The notes: generated by a model from the letters alone, not told the origin. A stretch of 64,000 nt of DNA from Atlanticothrix silvestris CENA357 (GCF_016056295.1 NZ_JAECZB010000007.1:1-64000); one strand, 5' to 3'. Shown: positions 30,135-39,495, counted from the first letter of the stretch. Translations and numbers: made by a program.

Positions 30135-30512
30135 ATGGTAAAGTCTGATTTTGAGAATTTGCGGGTTTACCAACTTGCCGAGAGTCTTGCTGATGAGATT
30201 TGGAACATTGTTGGCAAATGGGAACAATTTGCCAAAGATACAGTTGGTAAACAAATTGTTCGTTCTGTTGATAGTATTGGTGCAAATATAGCAGAGGGCA
30301 GTGGTCGGTATAACTATCAAGATAATCGACGCTTTGTCAGGATTGCCAGAGGCTCTTTAAATGAAACAGGATATTGGTTGCGAAGAGCTTATACCCGCAA
30401 TTTGCTGACACAACAGCAAGTAAATAAGCTCAAACCAATCGTTGATGAACTTTCACCCAAGTTAAACGCTTACCTAAAATCTATCGGCAATATTCCAGAA
30501 AAAAAAGACTGA
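30135..30512 (+). CDS. Four-helix-bundle protein (S23/rRNA intervening-sequence protein family)
   Basis: A 125-residue all-helical protein of the four-helix-bundle family first seen in open frames of 23S rRNA intervening sequences. Typical features are FENLRVYQLAESLADEIW near the start, the central motif SIGANIAEGSGR and a second half with RRFVRIARGSLNETGYWL. The molecular role of the family is unknown; nucleic-acid or protein binding is suspected. Its close bracketing by inverted heptamer arrays is notable. The stop lies in the first repeat unit of the right array. Confidence 0.9.
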   Translation: MVKSDFENLRVYQLAESLADEIWNIVGKWEQFAKDTVGKQIVRSVDSIGANIAEGSGRYNYQDNRRFVRIARGSLNETGYWLRRAYTRNLLTQQQVNKLKPIVDELSPKLNAYLKSIGNIPEKKD

Positions 30513-30556
30513 CAACTGACAACTGACAACTGACAACTGACCACTAACAACTAAAC
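30510..30556. repeat. Heptamer repeats right of the four-helix-bundle gene
   Basis: About six CTGACAA/CTGACCA/CTAACAA units in tandem, inverted relative to the array at 30088-30131. The following Gfo/Idh gene starts nine bases after the array. Confidence 0.85.
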
Positions 30557-30565
30557 TATTAACAA

Positions 30566-31603
30566 ATGATTAAAATCGCAGTTATCGGGGTTGGGCGTTG
30601 GGGAGTGCATTTGCTGCGGAACTTTTTGGCACATTCTCAAGTAAGTGTAGTAGCAGTAGTAGATCCGCATCCAGAAAAATTGGCGGCGGTTAAGCAGCAG
30701 TTTAACTTAGATGAAAGTATATTATTGACAACACAGTGGGAGTCATTGCAACAATTGCCAGAACTGACAGCAGTGGCGATCGCAACTCCAGCTACAACCC
30801 ACTATGCTTTAGTTAAGGACGCTCTGAAACAGGGATACCATGTTTTGGCAGAAAAGCCCTTAACTCTGGACTCAGAGGAATGTCAGGAACTTTGCCAATT
30901 GGCAGAACAACAACATTTAATCCTAATGGTTGACCACACTTATTTATTTCACCCAGCGGTTGAACAAGGGCAAGCTGTAGTTCAGGCAGGCAAATTAGGC
31001 AATTTACGTTACGGCTATGCTACCCGCACCCATTTAGGGCCAGTCCGACAAGATGTCGATGCCCTCTGGGACTTAGCAATTCACGATATTGCTATTTTTA
31101 ACAATTGGCTGGGTCAAATACCAGTGAAAGTACAGGCAAGTGGTCAGGTTTGGTTACAAGAAAACAAGAGTGGGGAACTTACCAATTTTCCATCAGGCTT
31201 GGCGGACTTAGTATGGGTAACACTGACATATCCAAATAACTTTCAAGCACATATTCACCTTTGCTGGCTCAATCCCGATAAACAACGACGGCTTGCAGTT
31301 GTGGGCAACCTTGGCAGCTTGATTTTTGATGAAATGTTGCCATCTTCGCCTTTGACTTTGCTACATGGTGAATTTGAATCTCAGGGAAATCAATTTTTGC
31401 CCGTGAATCAAAGGCGAGAAGTGTTGGAATTAGAAGCAGGTGAACCTTTGCAGCGGGTTTGCGATCGCTTTATTACCTGTATTCTCAAGAATACTCCTCC
31501 AGTGATTTCATCTGGTTGGGTGGGCACAGAATTAGTAGAGATTCTCTCTGCTCTAACAGCATCTCTTAACCAAGGCGGCCAAGCTGTTTTTTTAAGGGAC
31601 TAA
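30566..31603 (+). CDS. Gfo/Idh/MocA-family oxidoreductase
   Basis: NAD(P)-dependent dehydrogenase of 345 residues with N-terminal Rossmann fold (IAVIGVGRWGVHLLRNF) and the family motif AEKPLTLD containing the catalytic-type Lys-Pro pair at about residue 95. The C-terminal alpha/beta domain binds the substrate (DLAIHDIAIFNNWL). Family members act on sugars, sugar nucleotides or inositols. The actual substrate cannot be told, and no sugar operon surrounds it. Confidence 0.9.
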   Translation: MIKIAVIGVGRWGVHLLRNFLAHSQVSVVAVVDPHPEKLAAVKQQFNLDESILLTTQWESLQQLPELTAVAIATPATTHYALVKDALKQGYHVLAEKPLTLDSEECQELCQLAEQQHLILMVDHTYLFHPAVEQGQAVVQAGKLGNLRYGYATRTHLGPVRQDVDALWDLAIHDIAIFNNWLGQIPVKVQASGQVWLQENKSGELTNFPSGLADLVWVTLTYPNNFQAHIHLCWLNPDKQRRLAVVGNLGSLIFDEMLPSSPLTLLHGEFESQGNQFLPVNQRREVLELEAGEPLQRVCDRFITCILKNTPPVISSGWVGTELVEILSALTASLNQGGQAVFLRD

Positions 31604-31724
31604 TACTTAATCATCAATGTTTAATATTTAGATACGTTCGCTCTGGCTTGTGATATAAGCAATGCTCCTTGCAGTGTGCGATCTTACTTATAATTAAAAA
31701 TAAATATATATAGATTATTAAAAT

Positions 31725-31949
31725 ATGAAAGTTTTAAAGCTAGCGGCAGTAATTGATGCATCAGGAAATTTACATCTTGATATACCTACAGAATTATCGG
31801 CTGGGACTGTTGATGTAGTTATAGTTTTAAACCCTAGTATCCCAGAAAATCTAAAAGAGAAATCCTACGATTTTTCGGATTTAGCAGGAGGTTTAAGCTG
31901 GGAGGGTGATAATGTAGCAATGCAGAGGGTATTACGGGATGAATGGTAA
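31725..31949 (+). CDS. Putative antitoxin of second PIN pair
   Basis: A 74-residue protein (MKVLKLAAVIDASGNLHLDI) whose first half looks like a short beta-hairpin swapped domain and whose C-terminal half (DLAGGLSWEGDNVAMQRVLRDEW) would wrap around the toxin. It overlaps the PIN gene by 11 bases, which is the usual coupling. No family name is certain. Confidence 0.75.
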   Translation: MKVLKLAAVIDASGNLHLDIPTELSAGTVDVVIVLNPSIPENLKEKSYDFSDLAGGLSWEGDNVAMQRVLRDEW

Positions 31950-32316
31950 ACGTTATCTCCTCGACACAAATGCTATCATCGCTCTATTACAAGGCTCTGC
32001 AACGTTGGTTACATTATTACAAAACGCTGATTGGGTTGGAATTTCTATCATTAGCCAAATTGAATTTCTCGCCTTTTCTGGACTGACTGAAGATGATCGG
32101 CAGCTATTTGAACAGTTTCTCAAACGTGTAGAGATAATTAATTTGCTAGCTAGCAATAATTTATTAATCAAACAGATTATTCAAACTCGCTTGCAATATA
32201 GGGTAAAACTTCCAGATGCGATTATTGCTTCCACTGCACTTCAAGCTGGAGCTAATTTAGTAACTGCCGATCAGGAATTCACAAAGGTGGTGAGTTTGAT
32301 AGTTATTAACTGGTAA
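31939..32316 (+). CDS. VapC-like PIN-domain toxin
   Basis: Probable ribonuclease toxin of 125 residues. PIN active-site acids are Asp in YLLDTNAIIALL, Glu in ISQIEFLAF, Asp in LPDAIIASTAL and Asp in LVTADQEF. The C-terminal layout is that of the VapC class and differs from the COG1569-like toxin at 8277-8693, so the two pairs are not recent copies of each other. Confidence 0.88.
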   Translation: MNGKRYLLDTNAIIALLQGSATLVTLLQNADWVGISIISQIEFLAFSGLTEDDRQLFEQFLKRVEIINLLASNNLLIKQIIQTRLQYRVKLPDAIIASTALQAGANLVTADQEFTKVVSLIVINW

Positions 32317-32486
32317 ATATCGCACTCTACTCCAAACAACCAAAAAGCAAACTGAGAAGTCAGCACTTTGCTATTACAACTTTTCCTAAAACCCCAAAAG
32401 CGTATCGCACTTAGTTTAATTAACCAACACTCATTTCAGCGTGCGATCGCTACGACGAGTATAAATTAGGTATTTTAAATAACACC

Positions 32487-34583
32487 CTACCTTTCGCCTT
32501 TTTTCTTAGCACAAGTTCTTCCAGATGAAAGGCTTGGAAGAGTATCTTGCTGCTGTATGAAACTCACTTCATAAGTGTTTTCCTCAAGTGAAGACTCACA
32601 ACTGTCTCCATTGAACTCCGTTTTATTAGATTCACCGACTTTGGTGGAATTGTCTTGAAGTGAGTCTTCTAAAGTGGTAGGGTAGGAACCTAAATTTTCT
32701 AAACCCTCTTTCTCTATTGATGCAGGTAAAGGAGAGATATCAATCAAAGGCAAAACAATCTTGACTATTGTGCCTAGATTTAGACCTGCACTTTCAAGAG
32801 TAATGCTACCTCCCATCAGTTCAATCAAGTTTCGTGAAATAGCTAGCCCTAGCCCTGTACCTTCAACCTTACGTGTAGTACCACCATCTACCATGACAAA
32901 TGGACGAAATAATTTGTGTTGTTGGGCAGGCTCAATTCCTAAGCCTGTATCTGTAATACTAATAATCACCTGGGATTTTGCATCATCAGTGTATTTAATT
33001 TCTGTAGCGATCGTGATGCTTCCGTCATCGGTGAACTTAGTTGCATTACCGATAATATTAATTAATACCTGTTTTAATTTTGCTGCGTCCGCCTTCACGA
33101 AAATTGGCTCATCACCAAAGTCAATTTTTAACTGTAAGCCTTTCTTTTGAACATTGACTGATTGTAAATTAATGACATCTTGCAATAATTGCCGCAAGTC
33201 AATAAGTTCTAAAACTACTGAGAGCTTACCTGCTTCAATTTTGGAAATATCAAGCAAATCGTTAATAATACTTAGTAAATGAATCGCTGTTTCATCTGCA
33301 CGCTTGAGAAACTCCATTTCTTCTTCTCGGCTATCGCACAAGCCATCTTGAACCAGACGTACACAGTTAATAATAATATTTAATGGGTTTCTCAATTCAT
33401 GAGAAGTTGTGGCTAAAAACTGACTTTTGACTTGGTTAGCAGTTTTGGCTTCTTTCCAAGCGATTTCTAATTCTTCTGCCCAAGCTTTAAGTCTCTCAAC
33501 CATTTGATCTAGTGCTTGTGCCAGTTGATTGAATTCCCGAATACTGAAGTTGTGGGGTATCGGTTGTGCGGTGTGGTGGCTATGAATATTTAGAGCATAA
33601 TCTCGCAGTTCTTCTACAGGACGTGCTAGGTAAGGAGCCAAACAAAGCGATGCCAACAAACTCGCACCAATTAAACCAACTGTCAAAACGATAAGAATAA
33701 GTTTTATTTCCTCTAAACCTAGCAAAGCATTATCTACACTTGTAACAGCTAAAAGTATCCATTTTTGTCCCTGTTGTTGTGTAACTGGATTGGCAATAGT
33801 CGTATAACCAGCGACAAATTCTCTATTTTCTTGAAAAGTTAAATTGATCGAATTATTGCGCCTAGCAATCGCATTTTTAACGACGCTTTGAAGTCGAGAA
33901 GCGTCTGGATGTTTTTGAATATTACTTCCCACTCGTTCTATTGACGGATGGGCGAGGATTGTGCCATCCTCAGCAATTACTAACATCGAGCCTGCGAGTG
34001 ATCCTGGCCCATTTTTAGTTTGCTTGTACAGTGATGACTTAAGACTCAAAGCATACTGCAATTTTCCAGCTTTATTGTATACTGGTACACATAATACTAC
34101 TTGCAGTTGGCTCCGTGGATTCTGTTGACCAGTTATTCCTGACTTGGATGGTAGTATTGTCTTAACATCAATCCCGTCACTAGGAACAGGTAATTTTAAG
34201 TCTGTAATTGCCTTATCGCCACAGGTACTGGCAATAACATTGCCATTTTGCACATTAGTTAATTGTAAGCAGTCAATATCAACATAAGTTGGCATTTCTG
34301 CTAGTTGAGTCAAATATTCTTGTACTTCTGTAGGTGATCCAGACTGAACAACTGCTGTTCGACTGGCAATTAACAAGTTAGTTTTGAGGCTAGCGATCGC
34401 ACTAACTATCTTCTCACCTTTAGTGACGGCGCTTTCTGTGAGATTTTGACGAGCAGTTGTTAACAGGCTGGAACGCGCCTTATTTAAAGCTACAATTTGT
34501 CCTATAAATAACACTGGGACAAACAACAGCAAAATTCTTGTTACTAAAATACGACGAAAGGATGATTGACGGGGCTTAGCCAT
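32487..34583 (-). CDS. Membrane sensor histidine kinase with extracytoplasmic Cache-like domain
   Basis: A 698-residue kinase. Membrane helices at about 12-33 and 293-318 enclose a periplasmic domain of about 260 residues that looks like dCache (small-molecule sensing; MLVIAEDGTILAHPS). Then follow a HAMP-like linker, HisKA with SHELRNPLN (phospho-His395), and the ATPase domain with NATKFT, DTGLGI and GTGLGLAIS. A polar tail of about 60 residues with no visible fold ends the protein. No response regulator gene is adjacent, so it is an orphan kinase. The ligand is unknown. Confidence 0.92.
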   Translation of the reverse strand: MAKPRQSSFRRILVTRILLLFVPVLFIGQIVALNKARSSLLTTARQNLTESAVTKGEKIVSAIASLKTNLLIASRTAVVQSGSPTEVQEYLTQLAEMPTYVDIDCLQLTNVQNGNVIASTCGDKAITDLKLPVPSDGIDVKTILPSKSGITGQQNPRSQLQVVLCVPVYNKAGKLQYALSLKSSLYKQTKNGPGSLAGSMLVIAEDGTILAHPSIERVGSNIQKHPDASRLQSVVKNAIARRNNSINLTFQENREFVAGYTTIANPVTQQQGQKWILLAVTSVDNALLGLEEIKLILIVLTVGLIGASLLASLCLAPYLARPVEELRDYALNIHSHHTAQPIPHNFSIREFNQLAQALDQMVERLKAWAEELEIAWKEAKTANQVKSQFLATTSHELRNPLNIIINCVRLVQDGLCDSREEEMEFLKRADETAIHLLSIINDLLDISKIEAGKLSVVLELIDLRQLLQDVINLQSVNVQKKGLQLKIDFGDEPIFVKADAAKLKQVLINIIGNATKFTDDGSITIATEIKYTDDAKSQVIISITDTGLGIEPAQQHKLFRPFVMVDGGTTRKVEGTGLGLAISRNLIELMGGSITLESAGLNLGTIVKIVLPLIDISPLPASIEKEGLENLGSYPTTLEDSLQDNSTKVGESNKTEFNGDSCESSLEENTYEVSFIQQQDTLPSLSSGRTCAKKKGER

Positions 34584-34877
34584 CTATTGTCTCACTTCGC
34601 ATCTGCAAACCACAACACCAAAGATATGCAATTAAACCTACTTAAAGGAGACATTTTCTTAAGTTATGAAGATTTTGTTGTCAGCCCCTAACAATATCAA
34701 GTGTTTAAGATGTGAAAAGAAACATGCTATACCAAAAATTGCATAGGTTAGAGATGAAAGTGACTTATGTTGCATATAGATACAGTGATGAAAACAGTAA
34801 AAGTTAATTTGCAGGCAAAGATTTTTTTGAAATTAACACACTAGCAAGGAAAATATCCAAACTATCAAACCAACCAG

Positions 34878-35609
34878 ATGGAGCAACATCGTCCTCACAC
34901 CACAGTAATTTTGGCAATGAGTGCAGATGGCAAGATAGCAGATTTTAAACGATCGCCTGCTCGGTTTGGCTCAGGGGCTGATAAGGCACATCTCGAAAAA
35001 CAAATCGCTACTTCTGATGCCGTTTTGTTAGGTGCTGGCACTCTCCGTGCCTACGGTACAACACTTGCCGTATCACAACCAGTTCTGCTGCAACATCGAA
35101 TACAGGAGGGTAAACCCACCCAGCCGATTCATATAGTGATTACACAATCGGCTAACCTCAATCCGGAAATTTACTTTTTTCAGCAACCAATCAGACGCTG
35201 GTTACTTACGAACACAGCGGGGGCGCACTATTGGCAAGAACACGAACAGACACTTATTGGCACTAGGGAAACCTCCGCACAGGAATGTCCTGCAAAATTT
35301 GAGCAGATTTTGGTTTTTGAAACACCAACAGGTAAAATCGACACTTTGGCTGCTTTGCAACATCTGGCATCTATACATATAACACGCTTAGCGGTACTAG
35401 GCGGTGGTGAATTAGTAGCCTCTATGCTTGAATTAGATTTGATTGATGAATTATGGCTTACTGTCTGCCCTTTGATCTTAGGTGGTGCTACTGCACCCAC
35501 ACCAGTAGAAGGTCAAGGATTTCTTGGGGAATTAGCTCCCCGACTCCAGCTTTTAGAAGTTGAGACAATCGAGCAAGAAGTCTTCCTGCATTATCGTCTG
35601 CAACGATAA
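34878..35609 (+). CDS. RibD C-terminal-like reductase
   Basis: A 243-residue protein of the RibD C-terminal/dihydrofolate-reductase-like fold. In riboflavin synthesis this fold reduces the ribosyl side chain of the pyrimidine intermediate with NADPH. Motifs are AMSADGKIAD, SDAVLLGAGTLRAYG and LAVLGGGELVASML. The N-terminal zinc deaminase domain of full RibD is absent, so it is either a stand-alone reductase for riboflavin or an enzyme of another pteridine or flavin route. Start is the only ATG near the beginning of the similarity. Confidence 0.85.
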   Translation: MEQHRPHTTVILAMSADGKIADFKRSPARFGSGADKAHLEKQIATSDAVLLGAGTLRAYGTTLAVSQPVLLQHRIQEGKPTQPIHIVITQSANLNPEIYFFQQPIRRWLLTNTAGAHYWQEHEQTLIGTRETSAQECPAKFEQILVFETPTGKIDTLAALQHLASIHITRLAVLGGGELVASMLELDLIDELWLTVCPLILGGATAPTPVEGQGFLGELAPRLQLLEVETIEQEVFLHYRLQR

Positions 35610-35640
35610 GCAGATTAGATTACCTTAAATAAGGGAATTG

Positions 35641-35713
35641 GAAATGGGAAGAAGGCGGAGGGGCAGGGAAGAGGTTACTGTAAATTCCCCCTTGCTTCCC
35701 CTGCTCCCCTGAC
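35641..35713. repeat. G-rich/C-rich dispersed repeat, copy 2
   Basis: A G-rich left part and a C-rich right part flank a core at 35671-35695 that is the reverse complement of 7104-7128 with a single mismatch. As at the first copy, the repeat ends right at a start codon. Confidence 0.65.
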
Positions 35714-36892
35714 ATGGAACAACTTAAGCCTAGATACTCTACCGTTTGGATCAACAAAATCGCCGAAGTACCCCAAGATGCCTGGGATGCTTTAGCAATC
35801 CCTCTAAAAACTCCGTTTTTAGAATGGCAGTGGCTAAATCATTTAGAAACTTCACAAAGTGCTACTGCTAAAACTGGCTGGTTGCCAAATCACTTGACAC
35901 TGTGGCGAGATAGAACACTGATAGCAATAGCTCCACTTTATCTCAAAGGACATAGCTACGGTGAATTTGTGTTCGATCACCAATGGGCGGAGTTAGCCGA
36001 TCGCCTCGGCATACAATACTACCCTAAACTGTTGGGAATGACACCGTTTACCCCTGCTGAAGGTTATCGATTTTTAATTGCTCCAGGGGAAGATGAAGAT
36101 GAAATTACAGCGTTGATGGTGCATGAAATAGATACTTTTTGCGCTAAACATCGAATTTCTGGATGTCATTTTCTCTATGTTGATCCCGAATGGCGACCAG
36201 TGCTGGAACGACAGGGTTTTACTAGTTGGTTACATCACAGTTATATTTGGGAAAACCTAGGTTTTCAAACATTTGATGATTACTTAGCATTGTTTAACGC
36301 CAATCAACGCCGCAATATTAAGCGGGAACGTAAAGCAGTTGAGAAAGTCGGTTTACGACTGCAAGCGGTGACTGGGGATGAAATTCCTAAGTCTTTGTTT
36401 TCTTTGATGTACCAATTCTATGCTGATACTTGTGATAAATTTGGCTGGTGGGGTAGCAAGTACTTAACAAAACAATTTTTTGAGCAACTGCATAGTGATT
36501 ATCGCCATCGGGTGTTGTTTTTTGCTGCATATCACGAACAAGATAATCGTCAACCTGTTGGTATGTCTTTTTGTTTATTCAAAGGAGACAGATTATATGG
36601 ACGCTATTGGGGTAGTTTCCAAGAAATAGATTGCTTACATTTTGATGCTTGTTATTATGCACCGATTGAGTGGGCGATCGCTAACGGGATTGAAAGTTTT
36701 GATCCCGGTGCAGGAGGTCGTCACAAAAAACGTCGCGGTTTTCCTGCAATGCCTAATCACAGTCTGCACCGCTTTTATAACAATCGTTTAGCAAAAATTC
36801 TCCGTCCCTATATTCAAGAAGTAAATCAACTCGAACAGCAAGAAATTGACGCGATGAATGCAGAGTTGCCTTTTAATCAGAAAGAAAAATAA
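35714..36892 (+). CDS. GNAT/FemAB-like N-acyltransferase (COG3146 type)
   Basis: A 392-residue protein of the family annotated as predicted N-acyltransferase, with a double GNAT-like fold. Telling segments are TPFLEWQWLNHLE near the N-terminus, FNANQRRNIKRERKAVEK in the middle and FDPGAGGRHKKRRGF near the end. The acyl donor and acceptor are unknown; the FemAB relation hints at peptide or cell-wall modification but this is inference. Heptamer repeats follow directly. Confidence 0.82.
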   Translation: MEQLKPRYSTVWINKIAEVPQDAWDALAIPLKTPFLEWQWLNHLETSQSATAKTGWLPNHLTLWRDRTLIAIAPLYLKGHSYGEFVFDHQWAELADRLGIQYYPKLLGMTPFTPAEGYRFLIAPGEDEDEITALMVHEIDTFCAKHRISGCHFLYVDPEWRPVLERQGFTSWLHHSYIWENLGFQTFDDYLALFNANQRRNIKRERKAVEKVGLRLQAVTGDEIPKSLFSLMYQFYADTCDKFGWWGSKYLTKQFFEQLHSDYRHRVLFFAAYHEQDNRQPVGMSFCLFKGDRLYGRYWGSFQEIDCLHFDACYYAPIEWAIANGIESFDPGAGGRHKKRRGFPAMPNHSLHRFYNNRLAKILRPYIQEVNQLEQQEIDAMNAELPFNQKEK

Positions 36893-36916
36893 AAACTCTA
36901 TTATAGGTAGAGTTTT

Positions 36917-37000
36917 GTCAGTAGTTAGTGGTTAGTGGTTAGTGGTTAGTGGTTAGTGGTCAGTGGTCAGTGGTTAGTGGTTAGTGGTTATTAATAAAGT
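36917..37000. repeat. GTTAGTG heptamer tandem array
   Basis: About ten copies of GTTAGTG/GTCAGTG in tandem, one of the densest heptamer arrays in the window. It is inverted relative to the array at 37290-37330. Confidence 0.9.
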
Positions 37001-37024
37001 TTATGGTGTGGGTATTAAATCAGA

Positions 37025-37330
37025 CTAAAACAACTGGCAACACTTCTCTACGAGACGCTCCGCGTTAAGCGTAGCTATGCCGCAGGCTTTACGACAAGCT
37101 ACTTCGGCTGCGCGGCAGTTGAATCTCGACTTCGCTCTATTTCCGCGTAGCGATGCACTGAGCTTACCGAAGTGTCGAAACTCATACCGAGTTGCGCTCA
37201 AAGATAGTAACTCAGGGTTCAGATAGATAAGCAATGCCCCATTTCTAGATACTATTTCTGAATGCAACTTAGTATCAGTACAAGTCAGTGCATCACTGAC
37301 AACTAACAACTAACAACTAACAACTGACAA
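37025..37330. repeat. Dispersed palindromic repeat plus inverted heptamer array
   Basis: The part at about 37050-37160 (ACGCTCCGCGTTAAGC, GCTATGCCGCAGGC, CTTCGGCTGCGCGGC) is the kind of short palindromic repeat scattered through Nostoc-type genomes; a related GCTACGCGGTAAG/GCTATGCC word occurs at about 50535. From about 37290 come AACTAAC/AACTGAC heptamers. A frame of 94 codons on the minus strand crosses this repeat and has no protein-like features. Confidence 0.8.
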
Positions 37331-37361
37331 AATTAAATACTCAAGTCTAAGGCTATTCACT

Positions 37362-38594
37362 ATGCTGTCAGTCAAGGATGCAGAAGCAATTATTTTAAAT
37401 TTAGTACAACCGTTGGATGAACAGCAGGATACAGAAATTGTAGATTTATGGGCAGCAAGCGATCGCATTTTGGCAACGCCTGTCACTAGTTCGTTGGATT
37501 TTCCTCATTGGGATAATTCGGCAATGGATGGCTATGCAGTACGCTACGAAGATGTACAGCACTCTAGTAGCGCCCAACCAGCGGTTTTGGAAATTGTAGA
37601 AGAGATTCCCGCAGGATATCAACCCCAGTTTACGATTCAGCCAGGACAAGCCGCACGAATTTTCACGGGTGCGGTGATGCCAGCAGAGGCGGATACTGTA
37701 ATTATGCAAGAGAAGACACGCCAAGAGGAAAACCGTGTTTTCATCCTCAATGCGCCCAAACCGCAAGAATTTGTCAGACATAAGGCTGCTTTCTACCAAG
37801 CTGGAACTCAACTACTACCAGCAGGAATTAAGTTAACTGCCCAGAACATTGCTGTGTTAGCTGCGGCACAATGTCCCCAATTATGTGTTTACCGTCGTCC
37901 ACGGGTAGCAATTTTTTCTACTGGTGACGAGTTAGTCACAGCTGAACAACCACTCCAACCTGGTCAAATTGTCGATTCTAATCAGTATGCTTTAGCAACT
38001 TTGGTGAAGGAAAGCGGAGCAGAACCTTTATTGTTAGGTATTGTAAAAGATGATCCGGTTGTCCTGCAAGAAATTATTGCCCATGCCATAGCTAATGCCG
38101 ATATAGTTCTTTCTTCTGGGGGGGTTTCGGTAGGTGATTATGACTATGTTGACAAAATTCTGGAATCCCTAAAAGCAAAAATTCACATTCGATCTGTGGC
38201 GATGAAACCTGGCAAACCCCTGACTGTGGCTAATTTTCCTACATACAACTCAGTGTTGTATTTTGGTTTGCCAGGAAATCCCGCTTCTGCTTTAGTAACA
38301 TTTTGGCGGTTTGTGCAACCAACCATCAAAAAACTGTCTGGACTTGCTCAAGGTGGAGAATTAGAGTTTTTGCTGGTGCGATCGCATGATGAATTGCGCT
38401 CAAATGGTAAGTTTGAAACTTACACTTGGGGTTGTTTACATTTAATTGATGGACTTTACGAATTTTATCAAGCCTCTGGTAGTCACAGTTCCGGCAATTT
38501 AATTAATTTAGCTCAAACCAATGCTTTAGCTGTTCTACCAGTGGGTAAAGTATTAATTTCGTCAGGAGAACAAGTATTAGTGTGTAAAATTTAA
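37362..38594 (+). CDS. moeA: Molybdopterin molybdenumtransferase
   Basis: Inserts molybdate into adenylated molybdopterin to finish the molybdenum cofactor, which nitrate reductase needs. The 410 residues match MoeA: DNSAMDGYAVR, RIFTGAVMPAEADTVIMQE, ATGDELV-type IFSTGDELV, DSNQYAL, SSGGVSVGDYDYV and FGLPGNPASALVTFW. It stands alone here. The promoter must lie close to the repeat block upstream. Confidence 0.95.
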   Translation: MLSVKDAEAIILNLVQPLDEQQDTEIVDLWAASDRILATPVTSSLDFPHWDNSAMDGYAVRYEDVQHSSSAQPAVLEIVEEIPAGYQPQFTIQPGQAARIFTGAVMPAEADTVIMQEKTRQEENRVFILNAPKPQEFVRHKAAFYQAGTQLLPAGIKLTAQNIAVLAAAQCPQLCVYRRPRVAIFSTGDELVTAEQPLQPGQIVDSNQYALATLVKESGAEPLLLGIVKDDPVVLQEIIAHAIANADIVLSSGGVSVGDYDYVDKILESLKAKIHIRSVAMKPGKPLTVANFPTYNSVLYFGLPGNPASALVTFWRFVQPTIKKLSGLAQGGELEFLLVRSHDELRSNGKFETYTWGCLHLIDGLYEFYQASGSHSSGNLINLAQTNALAVLPVGKVLISSGEQVLVCKI

Positions 38595-38596
38595 CG

Positions 38597-38628
38597 TAGC
38601 ATCTCAGACTGGAAGTCTGGCGCTACAC
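38597..38628 (+). repeat. Palindromic repeat unit after moeA
   Basis: GTAGC...GCTAC encloses CAGACT-GGA-AGTCTG, giving a two-part hairpin that begins two bases after the moeA stop. It looks like a dispersed repeat unit and may also stop transcription. Confidence 0.5.
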
Positions 38629-38718
38629 AAACTAAGTCAGCCTGCGCGAACTAATATACAGCGTTTCTCGGTTGAGCGTAATAAGTACACTTTTTAACCA
38701 TAACAAGACTGTATATAT

Positions 38719-38747
38719 AGCCTGCTTAGGCAGGCTTTGTTCTTTTC
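38719..38747 (+). terminator. Hairpin terminator between moeA and HAD genes
   Basis: AGCCTGC at 38719-38725 pairs with GCAGGCT at 38730-38736 (loop TTAG), followed by TTGTTCTTTTC. It lies between convergent genes and fits a rightward terminator. Confidence 0.7.
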
Positions 38748-38832
38748 TTAATAGCCGCGACTTATAGTCGTTCGGCATTTTTACCAAATTAGGTGTGGGA
38801 TACTACCGTTTCTTTGCGTCTCCCAATAATTA

Positions 38833-39495
38833 TTAACTGCCTGGTTGTACTTTATTTCGATTGATCCAAATGCCTCTAAGTCCAGCGGCTTTAGCTCCTT
38901 GATAATCTTCTACAATACTGTCACCAATATGCCATGCTGCCTCAGGTGGACAGTTATGTTTTTCTAAAGCAATGGCAAAAATTTGAGGATCTGGTTTAGC
39001 TGCACGTGCTTGGGTAGAAATGGTGATGGATTTGAAGTAGTGGCTTAGTCCTAAGCTTTGTAATACTGAATAAATTCGAGAATCGAAATTAGAGAGTATC
39101 CCTAGTTCAATTCCTGAACGCTGCCAATCTACTAAAGATGGTAAGACATCGGGATAAATAAACCACGGTTGGGCAGTGCCAAAGTGTATGTAAAGTTCGC
39201 TGAAAAAAGCCGAAAAATCGGAAAATTGCTTAAGAACACCCGCACTTTCGAAAGTGTTCAAGGCAATTATTTGCCACCAATCAAACTCCCGTTGGGGAAT
39301 ATCTTGTGCTTCGGCATCTAGAAAGATTGGCGGTGGTGCTGCTTTAAAACTTTCGATAAATGTTGTATTTAATATTTCGGGTGCAACTTCAACATCAAAT
39401 TCTTGGGCTATCTGACTATAAACTTCACCCACGCTGCCTTTGACTCCGAAGAGTGTACCCACAGCATCTACAAGAATAACTTTCGGTCGTTCCAT
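38833..39495 (-). CDS. HAD-superfamily hydrolase (DREG-2-like)
   Basis: A 220-residue HAD subfamily IA-type protein. Motif I reads VDAVGTLF: the nucleophile Asp10 is present but the second Asp of the DxD signature is Val12. Motif II (GILSNFDSR), the Lys in AAKPDPQIF and the acidic motif GDSIVEDYQGAKAAG are intact. The DREG-2-like branch of the family often departs at this place, so activity may be altered or not that of a classical phosphatase. Start is the ATG at 39495; a TTG precedes it. Confidence 0.85.
   Translation of the reverse strand: MERPKVILVDAVGTLFGVKGSVGEVYSQIAQEFDVEVAPEILNTTFIESFKAAPPPIFLDAEAQDIPQREFDWWQIIALNTFESAGVLKQFSDFSAFFSELYIHFGTAQPWFIYPDVLPSLVDWQRSGIELGILSNFDSRIYSVLQSLGLSHYFKSITISTQARAAKPDPQIFAIALEKHNCPPEAAWHIGDSIVEDYQGAKAAGLRGIWINRNKVQPGS

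Noticed and set aside
37025-37309. Minus-strand frame of 94 codons
   Set aside because: It is made from a dispersed palindromic repeat; such repeats give long chance frames in Nostocales.
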